Position numbers and translations under genes: made by a program
Source: Desulfovibrio sp.
GTDB taxonomy: Bacteria > Desulfobacterota > Desulfovibrionia > Desulfovibrionales > Desulfovibrionaceae
DNA length: 54,828 bases
Direction of reading: 5' to 3'
Assembly: GCA_017454855.1 (NCBI GenBank)
Contig: JAFTCE010000087.1
Coordinates: 1-54,828 of the forward strand
Shown here: positions 22,475 through 31,638 of the stretch, piece after piece
Position numbering within the stretch: position 1 is the stretch's first letter
How the letters are laid out: the number at the start of each line of letters is the position of its first letter
Notes under the pieces: model-generated
Told to the model about the DNA's origin: nothing
Seen by the model: only the letters and a program-made list of their open reading frames with translations
Database searches by the model: none

Positions 22475-23482
22475 TCAGTTTTGAGACGTGTTTTCTTCTC
22501 GGGCTTTGATTAAAGCAACGGCCCTTTGGGCAAGCTGGGTTACTTCGGGCTTTGAAATTTGATCGTCAGCGCCGACGCTTTCGCCACGGTAGCGCAGTTT
22601 GTCCGTGATAAGAGAGGAAAAGAGGAGTACGGGCAGGCGCTTGAGAACAGGATCGTTCTTGATTCTGGATGTGAGGTTGAGTCCATCCATGACAGGCATT
22701 TCTATATCAGAGACGACCACATGAATGTAATCTGTGATGGGGCGGCCCTGTTCTTCAGCGCTTTTTTTGAAATCCTGAAGCCTGTCCCATGCGGCGCGAC
22801 CTGTCGTGACAACCTCTACCACAAAACCTGCCTTTTCCATGAGATCGCGGAGCATTTCGCGAATAAGGGCTGAATCGTCGGCAATAAGCGCGTGATAGCC
22901 AGTGTTGGACCAATCTTCTCCAAGGTCGTCTAGCCTGAGGCCGAGCTTGGGATTGAGGTTCGCCACAACTTTTTCCAAATCGAGAAGGAATACAATGCGA
23001 TCCTCCAAGCGGATCACCCCAATGACCGTGTTGTTGGATACTGAGGAAACATATTTGTTGGGTGGTTCCACTTGTTCCCAACTAATACGATGGATGCGAT
23101 TGACTCCGGAAACCATGAAAGCCGTTGTGACGTTGTTGAATTCCGTGACTATGGTCTTGGGCTGTTCTTTGATGTCGGGGTGGGATTTCCCAAGCCAGAG
23201 GGCCAGATCTACCAGCGGAATGATGCGTGAACGCAAATTGAAGGCGCCCAGGACACTGGGATGCTGTACCTCGGGCAGTTCTGTCACCTTGGGCATGCGG
23301 ATGATTTCGAGAACCTTGGCCACGTTGACCCCGTAATATCCACGATAGGATGTGCGGCCAGAGGCATCTTCCTTCGCGTCCACGTCGCTGGTTTCAGCCT
23401 CGGGGACTTGTTCATCGAGAAAAAATTCTACGATTTCGAGTTCGTTCGTGCCAGCTTCCAAGAGAATATTGGTCTGAGACAT
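22475..23482 (-). CDS. cheV: Chemotaxis protein CheV (CheW-REC fusion)
   Basis: This 335-residue coupling protein has a CheW-like domain (about 15-175), which links chemoreceptors to CheA, and a receiver domain (about 196-328). The receiver keeps the acidic pair Asp202-Asp203, the phosphoacceptor Asp259 in VVVSDIEMP, and Lys311 in SKPE, so phosphorylation is expected. Start at 23482 with GGGAGG upstream; the ORF track's longer N-terminus is unnecessary. It fits a motile cell with several chemotaxis adaptors. Confidence 0.93.
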   Translation of the reverse strand: MSQTNILLEAGTNELEIVEFFLDEQVPEAETSDVDAKEDASGRTSYRGYYGVNVAKVLEIIRMPKVTELPEVQHPSVLGAFNLRSRIIPLVDLALWLGKSHPDIKEQPKTIVTEFNNVTTAFMVSGVNRIHRISWEQVEPPNKYVSSVSNNTVIGVIRLEDRIVFLLDLEKVVANLNPKLGLRLDDLGEDWSNTGYHALIADDSALIREMLRDLMEKAGFVVEVVTTGRAAWDRLQDFKKSAEEQGRPITDYIHVVVSDIEMPVMDGLNLTSRIKNDPVLKRLPVLLFSSLITDKLRYRGESVGADDQISKPEVTQLAQRAVALIKAREENTSQN

Positions 23483-23512
23483 ACTGCCTCCCTGTGTCCG
23501 CATCAAAAATGG

Positions 23513-24358
23513 TCAGAGTGACAATAACCAGGCATGCGCCGCATCAATGAGTTTTTTCGGCGTAGATGCGCCAGCCGTTAGCCCTGCGCAGCGTTTTTGA
23601 AAAAATTTTTTGGCTTCAAGTTCCTGCACGCATTCCACATGATGTGTTTCTATGCCGCTGAGCGCAGCGATGTCTGCCAGCCTTCGGGTATTGCCGCTTT
23701 GCCTGCCTCCGATGACAACCATGATATCAACCTTAGAAGCAATGTCCCGAGCCTCTTCCTGGCGTTTGCACGTGGCATCGCAGATCGTCGAAAGAACCGT
23801 GAGCTGGGCAATCTTTGTATGAAGCCTGGATTCGAATGCATCAAAGAGGTTTTGGTCTTGCGTTGTCTGGGAGGCAAGAACATAGGGTTTTTGGGGCTGC
23901 AAGGGCAGGGCTTCAAGTTCTTCTCTGCTGGCAAAGACATGGGTAGTCCCCTGGGCATAGGAAACCAAACCGCGCACTTCTGGATGTTCTGCCTCCCCGA
24001 AAAGGAGAAGCGTCGCCCCTGCAAGAGTGGCTTTGGCAATGGCAAGCTGTGCCTTTTTTACCTTGGGACAGGTGGCGTCCACGATGTGCGCTCCATGCCG
24101 CCGTATTTCCTCTTCCATGCTGCGCGAAATGCCGTGTGCGCGGATGACGACCACGTCCTTTGCGTGGAGCTGCGCATTTTCGTCCAGGCAGGCCACACCT
24201 TTTTCCTCATAGTCACGCAAAACTTGGGGATTGTGAATAATGGGGCCAAGGGTGCAGATGCGGCTGCTCCCCTTCTCCAACAAGGCTGCGTCCAATTTTT
24301 GCAGAGCCAAGCTGACCCCCATGCAGAAGCCTGCCGTTTTGGCGCGATACACTTCCAT
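23513..24358 (-). CDS. ispH: 4-hydroxy-3-methylbut-2-enyl diphosphate reductase
   Basis: IspH (LytB) is the 4Fe-4S enzyme that makes IPP and DMAPP in the last step of the MEP pathway. The 281-residue protein keeps the cluster cysteines Cys12 (GFCMGV), Cys97 (DATCPKV) and Cys193 (TICDATCKRQ), with the substrate-binding RAHGIS motif at 73-78. The ATG at 24358 follows GGAGAAGG. It is probably co-transcribed with dusB (41-nt gap). Confidence 0.94.
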   Translation of the reverse strand: MEVYRAKTAGFCMGVSLALQKLDAALLEKGSSRICTLGPIIHNPQVLRDYEEKGVACLDENAQLHAKDVVVIRAHGISRSMEEEIRRHGAHIVDATCPKVKKAQLAIAKATLAGATLLLFGEAEHPEVRGLVSYAQGTTHVFASREELEALPLQPQKPYVLASQTTQDQNLFDAFESRLHTKIAQLTVLSTICDATCKRQEEARDIASKVDIMVVIGGRQSGNTRRLADIAALSGIETHHVECVQELEAKKFFQKRCAGLTAGASTPKKLIDAAHAWLLSL

Positions 24359-24399
24359 ACATCCTTCTCCACTATCCCTTTCCTGCCAGAAAAAGAGCA

Positions 24400-25395
24400 T
24401 CACGTAGGCAGGAAGGTATTGAGAATTTTTTCCAGTTCCTGCCAGGTAGTGCAAGAACACAGCGCCTGCCGCAAGGCACGCGCTCCTGGCAGCCCGTGAA
24501 CGTAGCGCGGTATGACGGAACGCATTTTCCAGGTTGAGGACATCTGCGGGGCATGTTCGCGGATGAGATGGATATGACGTTCGATCATGGTTCTGATATG
24601 CAGGGCGTCATTTTCTGAAGGAGCCTGTCCCGCGAGCAGCCTCCTGTGGTCCGAAAAAATGGCGGGATTGCGCAGAGCGCCTCTGGCATACATGACAGCG
24701 CTGACCTTGGTCTCCTCCAGGCAGCGCAGACCGTCGGCAGCAGAAAACAAATCTCCACTGGCCACGAGGGGGATGGACAGGCGCTTGGCAAGTAGCGGCA
24801 AGACTTCCCAACGGGCCTTGCCTTGGAATCCCTCCCTGGCTGTACGCGGATGGACGCTAATCCAGCCAGCTCCAAGATCCTCCAGACGCAGGGCAAGATC
24901 TGGCAGCACGGGATGCGTCCTGTCCAGCCCCAGGCGCAGCTTAAAACCAACGCGTCCAAAACCGGCAGCATGGATCATCGTTTGGGCAGCGTGTAACAGC
25001 ATATCCTCCTGCCCAAGCAGAGCCGCGCCTGCTCCCTGGCGCATGACCTTAGGCACGGAACAGCCGAGGTTGAGATCAAACCAGACAAAACCCTTGCGCT
25101 GTAAAAGTTCTGTCGCCCGCCCAAGACACAGGGGGTCTGCGCCAAAAAGTTGTCCTACCAGGGGCTGGTCTGCGGGCGTTGTGTGCAATAATTCCTCAGT
25201 CCCTGGACTCGCGTACAACAAGCCTTTGGCGCTGACCATTTCTGTTTCACAGACGGCTGCGCCATATTCTCGGCACAGCAAGCGGAATGGCAAGTCGCTG
25301 TATCCGGCAAGGGGGGCAAGCCAGGGCTTGTCCGCGCCAAAGGGAAGCGCCTGTGCAAAGGGAATGGCCGGTGAACCCAAGGTGACGGAACTCAT
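24400..25395 (-). CDS. dusB: tRNA-dihydrouridine synthase, DusB-like
   Basis: This 331-residue TIM-barrel flavoprotein reduces uridines in tRNA. Visible motifs are LAPLAGYSDLPFRLLCREYG near the N-terminus, the substrate and FMN segment FDLNLGCSVPKVMRQGAGAA with the catalytic Cys in LGCS, HPRTAREGF, and VASGDLFSAADG. The C-terminal helical tRNA-binding domain is present. The start at 25395 follows a weak AGG. Assignment to the DusB branch rather than another Dus subfamily is by general resemblance. Confidence 0.85.
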   Translation of the reverse strand: MSSVTLGSPAIPFAQALPFGADKPWLAPLAGYSDLPFRLLCREYGAAVCETEMVSAKGLLYASPGTEELLHTTPADQPLVGQLFGADPLCLGRATELLQRKGFVWFDLNLGCSVPKVMRQGAGAALLGQEDMLLHAAQTMIHAAGFGRVGFKLRLGLDRTHPVLPDLALRLEDLGAGWISVHPRTAREGFQGKARWEVLPLLAKRLSIPLVASGDLFSAADGLRCLEETKVSAVMYARGALRNPAIFSDHRRLLAGQAPSENDALHIRTMIERHIHLIREHAPQMSSTWKMRSVIPRYVHGLPGARALRQALCSCTTWQELEKILNTFLPT

Positions 25396-25423
25396 AGTGA
25401 CATTGCCTATTTTCCGCGCATGT

Positions 25424-26581
25424 TCATTCTTCTTTTTCCATGTCCTCAAGGCGCAATACGTCCTGTCCAAGGGCATAGTGCATAAGGCGCGGACGTTCGG
25501 CTGATTTTTTCAGAGAATTGATGATTCGCGTCATGCGACGTGTTCCTTTAAGAACGTTGCCCAAATGAGCGGACAGTTCTGCGAGGTCATTGCCTGTGAG
25601 CGAACGTTCCACATCGAGACAAAGGGCTTGACTGCGGGAATCATGTGCTACTTCGGCCAGTAATTGGCGGGTCAAGCGCAAAGAATGTCTTCTGCCCTTG
25701 TCGATATCTTCTGCCAATTCGCCGCAGTAGGCTGCTTCATTACGCAAGACATTGAGGACATTGTTTCCATAGTGGGCCATGGCTCCTGCTGCCTTTTCTA
25801 ATGTATCGCGCGCTACGGCAACGCGTCGGCCTACAGTGAGCGAAACAATGCCTGCGCACTTGGCGAGAAAACGTGCATCAAAACTTTCAAAGCCATATTC
25901 ACGTTTTGTATAGAGCATAACGAGGCCAAAAGGGGGTCTGTCGCTTCGCTCGCGCAGGACAAAGGCAAGACGCGAGCGGTAGCCTTCCTTGTAAATGACG
26001 CAATCAAAGGATTCACCGCCCTTGTCCAGGGCATGCAGGTTATTCGAAACGACGTAACGAGAACGCCCTTCAAGGATGGTGCGCATGACCGGATGTTGGC
26101 GCATGCTCTCTTCCAAAATTGGCGCGACAATGGGACTTGCACCGCCATCAGCTCTGGCTGCAGCGCGTACTTTCCACTCTCCCTTGGGTGTGCGAAGACG
26201 GCATACATACAAATCGGCGTACAGAGCGTGAATAAGAATTTCTGCGCTTTGACGCAATACCTCGTCAGGCGGGGCCATGCGATCGGCAATGGCCAGGAGG
26301 TCATTGGCAACGCGCAGGAGCATTTCCGCGTCGGTCTGCATGGCAGCCACAGAACCCAGCAAGGTGAGCAAGCAACGCCACCCCTTGAGAGGAACATCGC
26401 GGACGGCAGGATGGTAGCCGCTGTCAAGTACGCGCTTGGCAGCAGGAAAAAGGGCAAGGATGGCCTTGCGCATTTCTGGAGGTGCGTATTTGAGCAGGCG
26501 GACAATTTCTTGGCGAACATAGTGCCGTGCATAGCGGGACAAGACAAAATCCTCGGGCGTACCTAAGGCGCACACCCTCAC
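25424..26581 (-). CDS. GAF-domain protein, possible signalling role
   Basis: This 385-residue protein has a helical N-terminal region (1-75), a GAF-like sensor domain (about 90-250, with YVVSNNLHALDKGGESF and PFGLVMLYTKREYGFESFD), and a helical C-terminal region (about 255-380) containing HYGNNVLNVLRNE. That last motif recalls a histidine-kinase dimerisation helix, but no HATPase domain follows. The annotated start is a GTG. A TTG at 26542 preceded by GAGG is an alternative. It is followed by dusB and ispH on the same strand. Ligand and partner are unknown. Confidence 0.6.
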   Translation of the reverse strand: MRVCALGTPEDFVLSRYARHYVRQEIVRLLKYAPPEMRKAILALFPAAKRVLDSGYHPAVRDVPLKGWRCLLTLLGSVAAMQTDAEMLLRVANDLLAIADRMAPPDEVLRQSAEILIHALYADLYVCRLRTPKGEWKVRAAARADGGASPIVAPILEESMRQHPVMRTILEGRSRYVVSNNLHALDKGGESFDCVIYKEGYRSRLAFVLRERSDRPPFGLVMLYTKREYGFESFDARFLAKCAGIVSLTVGRRVAVARDTLEKAAGAMAHYGNNVLNVLRNEAAYCGELAEDIDKGRRHSLRLTRQLLAEVAHDSRSQALCLDVERSLTGNDLAELSAHLGNVLKGTRRMTRIINSLKKSAERPRLMHYALGQDVLRLEDMEKEE

Positions 26582-26698
26582 TGTAAAAAAGGTGTTGAAT
26601 GTAATGTGTGTTCAGTCTAAACGCGAACAGCTTTGCGGTCAATGGAATGCCTCACGCCCAATGCTTGAGGCCGCGTCGAAAACAGGTTACGTTGAACC

Positions 26699-28243
26699 AT
26701 GCAAAAAGCCATCCCCACTCTAGCCAGTCGATACGCCTTCAAGCTGCTTGCCAACGTCGCTTCAGTGCCCGTGTACCTGCTTATGGAGGCCATCCTGCCC
26801 CGAGCTCTTGGACCGCACATGTACGGCAATTACAGCTTTGCAACGAGCGTGTTTCAACAGCTTTTTGGTTTCTTGGACATGGGCACGTCTACCTGCCTCT
26901 ACAATGCACTCGCACGGCGTCAAGCCGAAACAGGGCTTGTGGCCTTCTATCTGCGGGTGGCCTTGGCCGTGTTTGGCTTGAGTCTCGTGCTTGCTCTGTG
27001 CATGTTTTTGCCAGGAGTCGGCGGACTGCTCATGCCGGATGTGCCCATCTGGCTGGCACCACTGGCCGCAGTGTGGGCCTTTTTCACCTGGTGGGGGCGT
27101 GTGCTGCGCTCTATGAACGACGCCTTGGGAGCCACGGTCTCCTCGGAACTCGTGCGAACCGTCATCTCCCTCTTGGCCGTGGGGCTGCTTTGCCTGCTCT
27201 ATCTTGGAGGTTGGCTGAACATGGGTACGCTCTTTGGACAGCAGTATCTCATGCTGGCGACCACGGCCCTTGGCTACTGGTGCGTGACGCGCAGAAGCTG
27301 GCTGCAAAGCGGTATTGTGCCCTGTTTTCGGCTGACAAATGCGCATCTGCGCGCCTACGGACGTGAATTTTTCGACTACAGCCATCCGCTTTTCGTCCAA
27401 GCCCTGCTCTCCTTCAGCCTGCTCACTGCCGAACGTTGGATGCTGCAGTGGTTCGACGGCAGCGTGGAGCAGGGCTTTTTCGCGCTTTCCCAAAAAGTCA
27501 GCATGGCCTGTTTTCTCTTCGTGTCCGCAATGACGCCGTTGGTCATGCGTGAGCTTTCCATTGCCTGGGGCCAAGGAGACAAAGAGGCTATGGGCAGGCT
27601 GCTCAAGCGTTTTGCTCCTCTGCTCTATGTCCTGGCGGCGTATTTTTCGTGCTTTACCCTGGCCGAAGGGTCGGCCTTGGTGGCCCTTTTTGGTGGCGAG
27701 CATTTTGCCAATGCCGTGCTGCCAGTACAGATCATGGCTCTTTACCCTCTGCATCAGGCCTATGGGCAGTTGGCTGGTTCAGTCTTTCACGCCACGGGCC
27801 GTACCAGGGTGTTACGCAACATGGCCGCCCTCGAATGTCTTTACGGTTTTGCTGCTGCCTGGTTTTTTCTCGCGCCTGCCAATCTTTTTGGCCTGGGCCT
27901 GGGCGCTGTTGGCTTAGCCGTCAAGACTGTCTGTGTGCAAATTGTGACCGTCAATGCCTATTTGTGGCTGGCGTCACGCTTCATACCTCTTGCCTTTTGG
28001 CGCAACCTTGCGCATCAAATCTGGAGTCTTGCCCTCCTTCTTGGCCTGGCTTTTTGTTCACGCCATGTGTCCATGCTCCTCGGCTTTGGCGCTTTGGACT
28101 CCCTGCCCCGTTTTTTCGTGTCCGGCCTTCTCTACACGGCATCCCTTGCCCTGGTCTGCCTTGCTTTGCCTTCCGTGATGGGGCTGACCCGCCAGGAATT
28201 GCGCGAAATTTTCCTCCGTCTCAATGCTGCACGTCGGCAGTGA
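26699..28243 (+). CDS. Polysaccharide/O-antigen flippase, MOP superfamily
   Basis: This 514-residue membrane protein has about 12-14 hydrophobic segments and the Wzx-type start NVASVPVYLLMEAILPRALG, followed by MYGNYSFATSVFQQLFGFLD. It likely moves lipid-linked sugar units across the inner membrane for surface polysaccharide. No glycosyltransferase operon surrounds it, although a UDP-galactopyranose mutase lies 13 kb downstream. The C-terminus is a short basic tail. Confidence 0.85.
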   Translation: MQKAIPTLASRYAFKLLANVASVPVYLLMEAILPRALGPHMYGNYSFATSVFQQLFGFLDMGTSTCLYNALARRQAETGLVAFYLRVALAVFGLSLVLALCMFLPGVGGLLMPDVPIWLAPLAAVWAFFTWWGRVLRSMNDALGATVSSELVRTVISLLAVGLLCLLYLGGWLNMGTLFGQQYLMLATTALGYWCVTRRSWLQSGIVPCFRLTNAHLRAYGREFFDYSHPLFVQALLSFSLLTAERWMLQWFDGSVEQGFFALSQKVSMACFLFVSAMTPLVMRELSIAWGQGDKEAMGRLLKRFAPLLYVLAAYFSCFTLAEGSALVALFGGEHFANAVLPVQIMALYPLHQAYGQLAGSVFHATGRTRVLRNMAALECLYGFAAAWFFLAPANLFGLGLGAVGLAVKTVCVQIVTVNAYLWLASRFIPLAFWRNLAHQIWSLALLLGLAFCSRHVSMLLGFGALDSLPRFFVSGLLYTASLALVCLALPSVMGLTRQELREIFLRLNAARRQ

Positions 28244-28258
28244 CAGCCAAGGTCTCAT

Positions 28259-28490
28259 AAACCTGCACGAAGCGGACTTGCCACAGGGTATGGACAGGCG
28301 TATGCTTCCTAACAAGGCTTGTGGAGCAAGAAAATGGCTGAAAAACACTCGGGCGTCCTCGCCACGAGAATCAGCGTTTGTGATTCCACCTGATGCGGGA
28401 TCAGGCCGATCTTCGGAAGCCTGACGGAGACGCGCCTCTTGCCACATGGTCTGCCGGTTTGTTTTCTTTTTGAACGTTGGGGGGCGATTC
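28259..28490 (+). promoter_or_regulatory. Hairpin-rich leader upstream of thiS
   Basis: The 247-nt gap before thiS contains a chain of stems: CTTGC-CACA (277-285 of kb 28) with TGTG-GCAAG (320-330), GGCG/CGCC (28352-28363), AATCA/TGATT (28369-28385), CCTGAT/ATCAGG (28389-28405), and CCGA/TCGG (28406-28416). TCAGGC at 28401-28406 can instead pair with GCCTGA at 28419-28424, which would break the CCTGAT stem. It lacks the CUGAGA and CUGAUC core of the TPP riboswitch. It may still regulate the thi operon by mutually exclusive structures. Confidence 0.4.
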
Positions 28491-28691
28491 ATGGAAGTCA
28501 CCATCAATGGCGCCACGGAACATGTGGCGGAAAATGCCACGGTGGCAGATGTCCTGGCCACGTACGGTCACAAGGCCACTGCCGTCGTCGTGGAGCATAA
28601 TGGGAATATTGTGCCCCGCGAAACCTTTGCCTCTGTCCGTCTTACTGTCGGCGACCGTCTGGAAATAGTGCATTTTGTGGGCGGTGGCTAA
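28491..28691 (+). CDS. thiS: Sulfur carrier protein ThiS
   Basis: This 66-residue ubiquitin-like protein ends in the Gly-Gly tail (FVGGG) that is adenylated by ThiF and thiocarboxylated to donate sulfur to the thiazole ring. It starts [20 protein letters not shown]. The ATG at 28491 follows a GGGGGG ribosome binding site at 7 nt; the longer upstream frame is not used. It leads the thiSGHF unit. Confidence 0.93.
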   Translation: MEVTINGATEHVAENATVADVLATYGHKATAVVVEHNGNIVPRETFASVRLTVGDRLEIVHFVGGG

Positions 28692-28767
28692 AGCAAGCTG
28701 CGATAGCTGCGCCATTTGCAAGCCTTTGGGGGCAATTTCTGCAATGTCGTCATATGAGTGGAGTACT

Positions 28768-29550
28768 ATGCAAAACGACAGTCTGGTACTGGGCGGTGTG
28801 GTTTTAAAAAGCCGTCTTTTCATCGGCACGGGCAAATACGGTTCGGACAGTCTTGTTCCGGCTGTGGTCGAGGCCAGTGGCGCTGAAGTCATTACCGTTG
28901 CCATGCGTCGCGTGGAGAAGTCCGCTTCAGATGCCCAGGGCATCATGGGCCATATTCCCCAACATATGCGTCTCTTGCCCAATACGTCTGGTGCGCGCAA
29001 TGCGCAAGAGGCTGTGCGCCTGGCACGGCTGGCTCGAGCCGCCGGTTGTGGGGATTGGGTCAAAATAGAGGTCATTTCCGATGTGCGCCATCTGCTGCCG
29101 GACGGATATGAGACCGCCAGAGCCACAGAAACGCTGGTCAAGGAAGGCTTTACCGTCCTGCCCTATATCAATCCCGACCTCTATGTGGCACGGGCCTGTG
29201 TGGAGGCCGGTGCCTGTGCGGTCATGCCCTTAGGCGCCCCCATAGGCACGAACCGTGGGCTGCGAACCAAGGAGATGATTGCCATCCTCATTGAAGAGCT
29301 GGATGTGCCCATTGTGGTGGATGCAGGTTTGGGGCGACCGTCCCATGCCTGCGAGGCCATGGAGATGGGCGCGGCGGCCTGCCTTGTGAACACGGCCATT
29401 GCCTCTGCTGACGATCCCGTGGGCATGGCGCGGGCCTTTGCTGAGGCCATACGCGCCGGAAGAGGCGCCTGGCTGGCAGGTCCAGGGGCCATGAAGGCAC
29501 GCGCTCAGGGGGCCGAGGCATCCTCACCACTGACCGGCTTTTTGCGCTAA
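28768..29550 (+). CDS. thiG: Thiazole synthase ThiG
   Basis: This 260-residue TIM-barrel enzyme condenses DXP, dehydroglycine and ThiS thiocarboxylate to form the thiazole phosphate. It contains [11 protein letters not shown], the imine-forming Lys99 in [23 protein letters not shown], and [12 protein letters not shown]. The start at 28768 has GGAG upstream. The 76 nt after thiS show no terminator, so the genes are likely one transcript. Confidence 0.95.
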   Translation: MQNDSLVLGGVVLKSRLFIGTGKYGSDSLVPAVVEASGAEVITVAMRRVEKSASDAQGIMGHIPQHMRLLPNTSGARNAQEAVRLARLARAAGCGDWVKIEVISDVRHLLPDGYETARATETLVKEGFTVLPYINPDLYVARACVEAGACAVMPLGAPIGTNRGLRTKEMIAILIEELDVPIVVDAGLGRPSHACEAMEMGAAACLVNTAIASADDPVGMARAFAEAIRAGRGAWLAGPGAMKARAQGAEASSPLTGFLR

Positions 29551-29567
29551 CCAGGCAGAGAGGCAGC

Positions 29568-30716
29568 ATGGAAACATTTCAAGAATATCTTGCATCCTGG
29601 CCTCTGGACAGAAGGGATGAGGGCGCGCAAAGGGCCAATGGGAAAAGTGTGCCTGCATTGCTGGAACGAGAGTCTCTGCGTCCCGAGGATTTCCTCACCT
29701 TGCTTTCCCCTGTGGCCGCAGACTATTTAGAGGCCATGGCGCAACGTGCGCACGAGTTGACCTTGCGCTATTTTGGTCGGGCAGTAAATATTTTCACACC
29801 CTTATACATTTCTGATGTCTGCACCAACCAGTGCCGCTACTGTGGTTTTAATGCCAAAAATCCGCAGAAACGCCGACATCTCAGCGTGGATGAAGCTGTT
29901 GCGGAAGCTGCATTCATTGCTGATCGCGGTTTTCAGCACATTCTTCTGCTTACTGGCGATGCTCGTAAGCTCTCTTCGCCGGAGTACATAGCTGCCGTTG
30001 TGCGGCGCATCAAAGCGCGCTTTGCCTCCGTGGGTATTGAGGTCTACTCCATGACCACGGCGGAGTATGCCAGCCTGGTGGCTGTGGGTGTGGACAGCAT
30101 GACCATGTTTCAGGAGACCTACAGTCCAGAACTCTATGCCTGGCTGCACCCTGTTGGTCCCAAGCATGATTATGGCTTTCGTCTCAACGCGCCGCAGCGC
30201 GCTGCTGAAGGTGGCATGCGTAGTGTTGGCGTTGGTGCCCTGCTGGGGCTGGAAACCTTTGTGCGCGATGCCTTTGCCACGGGTCTGCATGCCTGGTGGC
30301 TGCAGCGTCATTACCCTGGAGTGGATGTGAGCGTGTCCATTCCGCGCATTTGCCCCCACGAAGGCAATTTTGCCGTGCAGCACACTGTGGATGACAGAAC
30401 ATTCGTGCAGTATGTGACGGCCCTGCGCTGTTTCCTCCCACGAGCGGGTATAACCTGTTCCAGCCGTGAAAGCGCCTTCATGCGCGACCACCTTGTGCCC
30501 CTGGGCGTAACACGCGTATCCGCAGGCGTCTCCACGGTCGTGGGCGGAAGAGCCACGCAAGACATGCACAATCCAGGCCAGTTTGAAATCACTGATCGCC
30601 GCAGTCTGCCAGAAATGATAGCCTCTCTCTCGGGCATTGGCTATCAGGCCGTCCTTAAGGATTGGGAAGATCCCGCCGAATCATCTTTGGGGTCTTCTTC
30701 CTTGTGTGCAATCTGA
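29568..30716 (+). CDS. thiH: Radical SAM tyrosine lyase ThiH
   Basis: This 382-residue radical SAM enzyme splits tyrosine to dehydroglycine and p-cresol, the anaerobic alternative to ThiO. The 4Fe-4S ligands are Cys85, Cys89 and Cys92 in CTNQCRYC, preceded by FTPLYISDV. The C-terminal half has the biotin/thiamin synthase-associated segment with GGRATQDMHNPGQFE. It ends TGATG, overlapping the thiF start by one base. Confidence 0.95.
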   Translation: METFQEYLASWPLDRRDEGAQRANGKSVPALLERESLRPEDFLTLLSPVAADYLEAMAQRAHELTLRYFGRAVNIFTPLYISDVCTNQCRYCGFNAKNPQKRRHLSVDEAVAEAAFIADRGFQHILLLTGDARKLSSPEYIAAVVRRIKARFASVGIEVYSMTTAEYASLVAVGVDSMTMFQETYSPELYAWLHPVGPKHDYGFRLNAPQRAAEGGMRSVGVGALLGLETFVRDAFATGLHAWWLQRHYPGVDVSVSIPRICPHEGNFAVQHTVDDRTFVQYVTALRCFLPRAGITCSSRESAFMRDHLVPLGVTRVSAGVSTVVGGRATQDMHNPGQFEITDRRSLPEMIASLSGIGYQAVLKDWEDPAESSLGSSSLCAI

Positions 30717-31339
30717 TGCAAGACTCTACACTGTACGCTGGTCTGTCGCGCTATTTTGACGTGCAGCAGCTAGAGAAGCTGCGGCAGACATCTGTGGGTT
30801 TCGCGGGTGCCGGCGGACTCGGTTCCAATGCCGCGCTCATGCTGGCCCGTTGCGGCTTGGGCCATTTCCTCTTGGTTGACGATGACCTTGTAGAGCCTTC
30901 CAACCTCAACAGGCAGCAGTACTGGCCGCGCCATGTGGGACAGCCCAAGGTGTACGCGCTGGCGGATGTCCTGCGGGAGCTGAATCCAGCAGTAGACGTC
31001 GAGACGCGGCATCAACGCCTGACGCGTCAAAATCTGCCCCAGACCTTGACCTATTGTCCCCTGTGGGTGGAGGCCCTGGACAATGCCGAAGACAAGAGTC
31101 TGTTCGTTGAGCAGGCTCTCGTGGCAGGTTGTAAGGTTGCCTCGGCCTCGGGCCTGGCAGGTTTGAGCGGCCCGGTCATGAGCCGACGCGTCGTGGGCAA
31201 TTTGGTGCTGGTGGGAGATTTTATCAGTGATGTGCGTACGGCTCCACCCTTGGCCCCACGCGTTACGCAAGCGGCAGCCCTCCTCGCTGAGGCCATCCTC
31301 CAAATGATTTTGGCAGATGCAGATACTCAGCGTATATAG
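30716..31339 (+). CDS. thiF: ThiS adenylyltransferase ThiF, short form
   Basis: This 207-residue E1-like enzyme activates ThiS. It has the nucleotide-binding loop GAGGLGSNAA and the E1 signature DDDLVEPSNLNRQQYWP. It is shorter than E. coli ThiF and lacks the C-terminal Cys/zinc part, the form usual in anaerobes that carry ThiH. Its start overlaps the thiH stop. Its last 13 nt overlap the end of the convergent fliQ. Confidence 0.9.
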   Translation: MQDSTLYAGLSRYFDVQQLEKLRQTSVGFAGAGGLGSNAALMLARCGLGHFLLVDDDLVEPSNLNRQQYWPRHVGQPKVYALADVLRELNPAVDVETRHQRLTRQNLPQTLTYCPLWVEALDNAEDKSLFVEQALVAGCKVASASGLAGLSGPVMSRRVVGNLVLVGDFISDVRTAPPLAPRVTQAAALLAEAILQMILADADTQRI

Positions 31340-31596
31340 GTAGGAATATTGACCAGCACATCCCGCGTGAACGTGGTCATGCGTTCCATGAGCCAGGGCA
31401 GGGCGAGCAAGAGGGCGATGAACATGCAGACAATTTTGGGAATGAACGTCAGCGTCATTTCCTGAATCTGTGTCGCAGCTTGGATGATGCTGACAACAAC
31501 GCCCACAGCCAGTCCCACACCCAGCATGGGCAAGGCCATCATCAGACAGAGTTCAATGGCCTGTCGTCCAAAACCGATGACAAACTCCGGTGACAT
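31327..31596 (-). CDS. fliQ: Flagellar export gate protein FliQ
   Basis: This 89-residue protein has two transmembrane helices and the usual FliQ length. It begins MSPEFVIGFGRQAIEL and contains the conserved AATQIQEMTLTFIPKI loop. It is part of the FliPQR gate of the flagellar type III export apparatus. GGAGGAA precedes the ATG at 31596. It follows fliP after 42 nt and meets thiF tail to tail with a 13-nt overlap. Confidence 0.95.
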   Translation of the reverse strand: MSPEFVIGFGRQAIELCLMMALPMLGVGLAVGVVVSIIQAATQIQEMTLTFIPKIVCMFIALLLALPWLMERMTTFTRDVLVNIPTYIR

Positions 31597-31638
31597 GCGT
31601 TCCTCCGCGCTGCCCAGCACAGGCACTGCAGCGTAAAA

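Noticed and set aside
28259..28490. TPP riboswitch
   Set aside because: The location fits, but the conserved CUGAGA and CUGAUC core could not be found, so it is recorded only as a structured leader.
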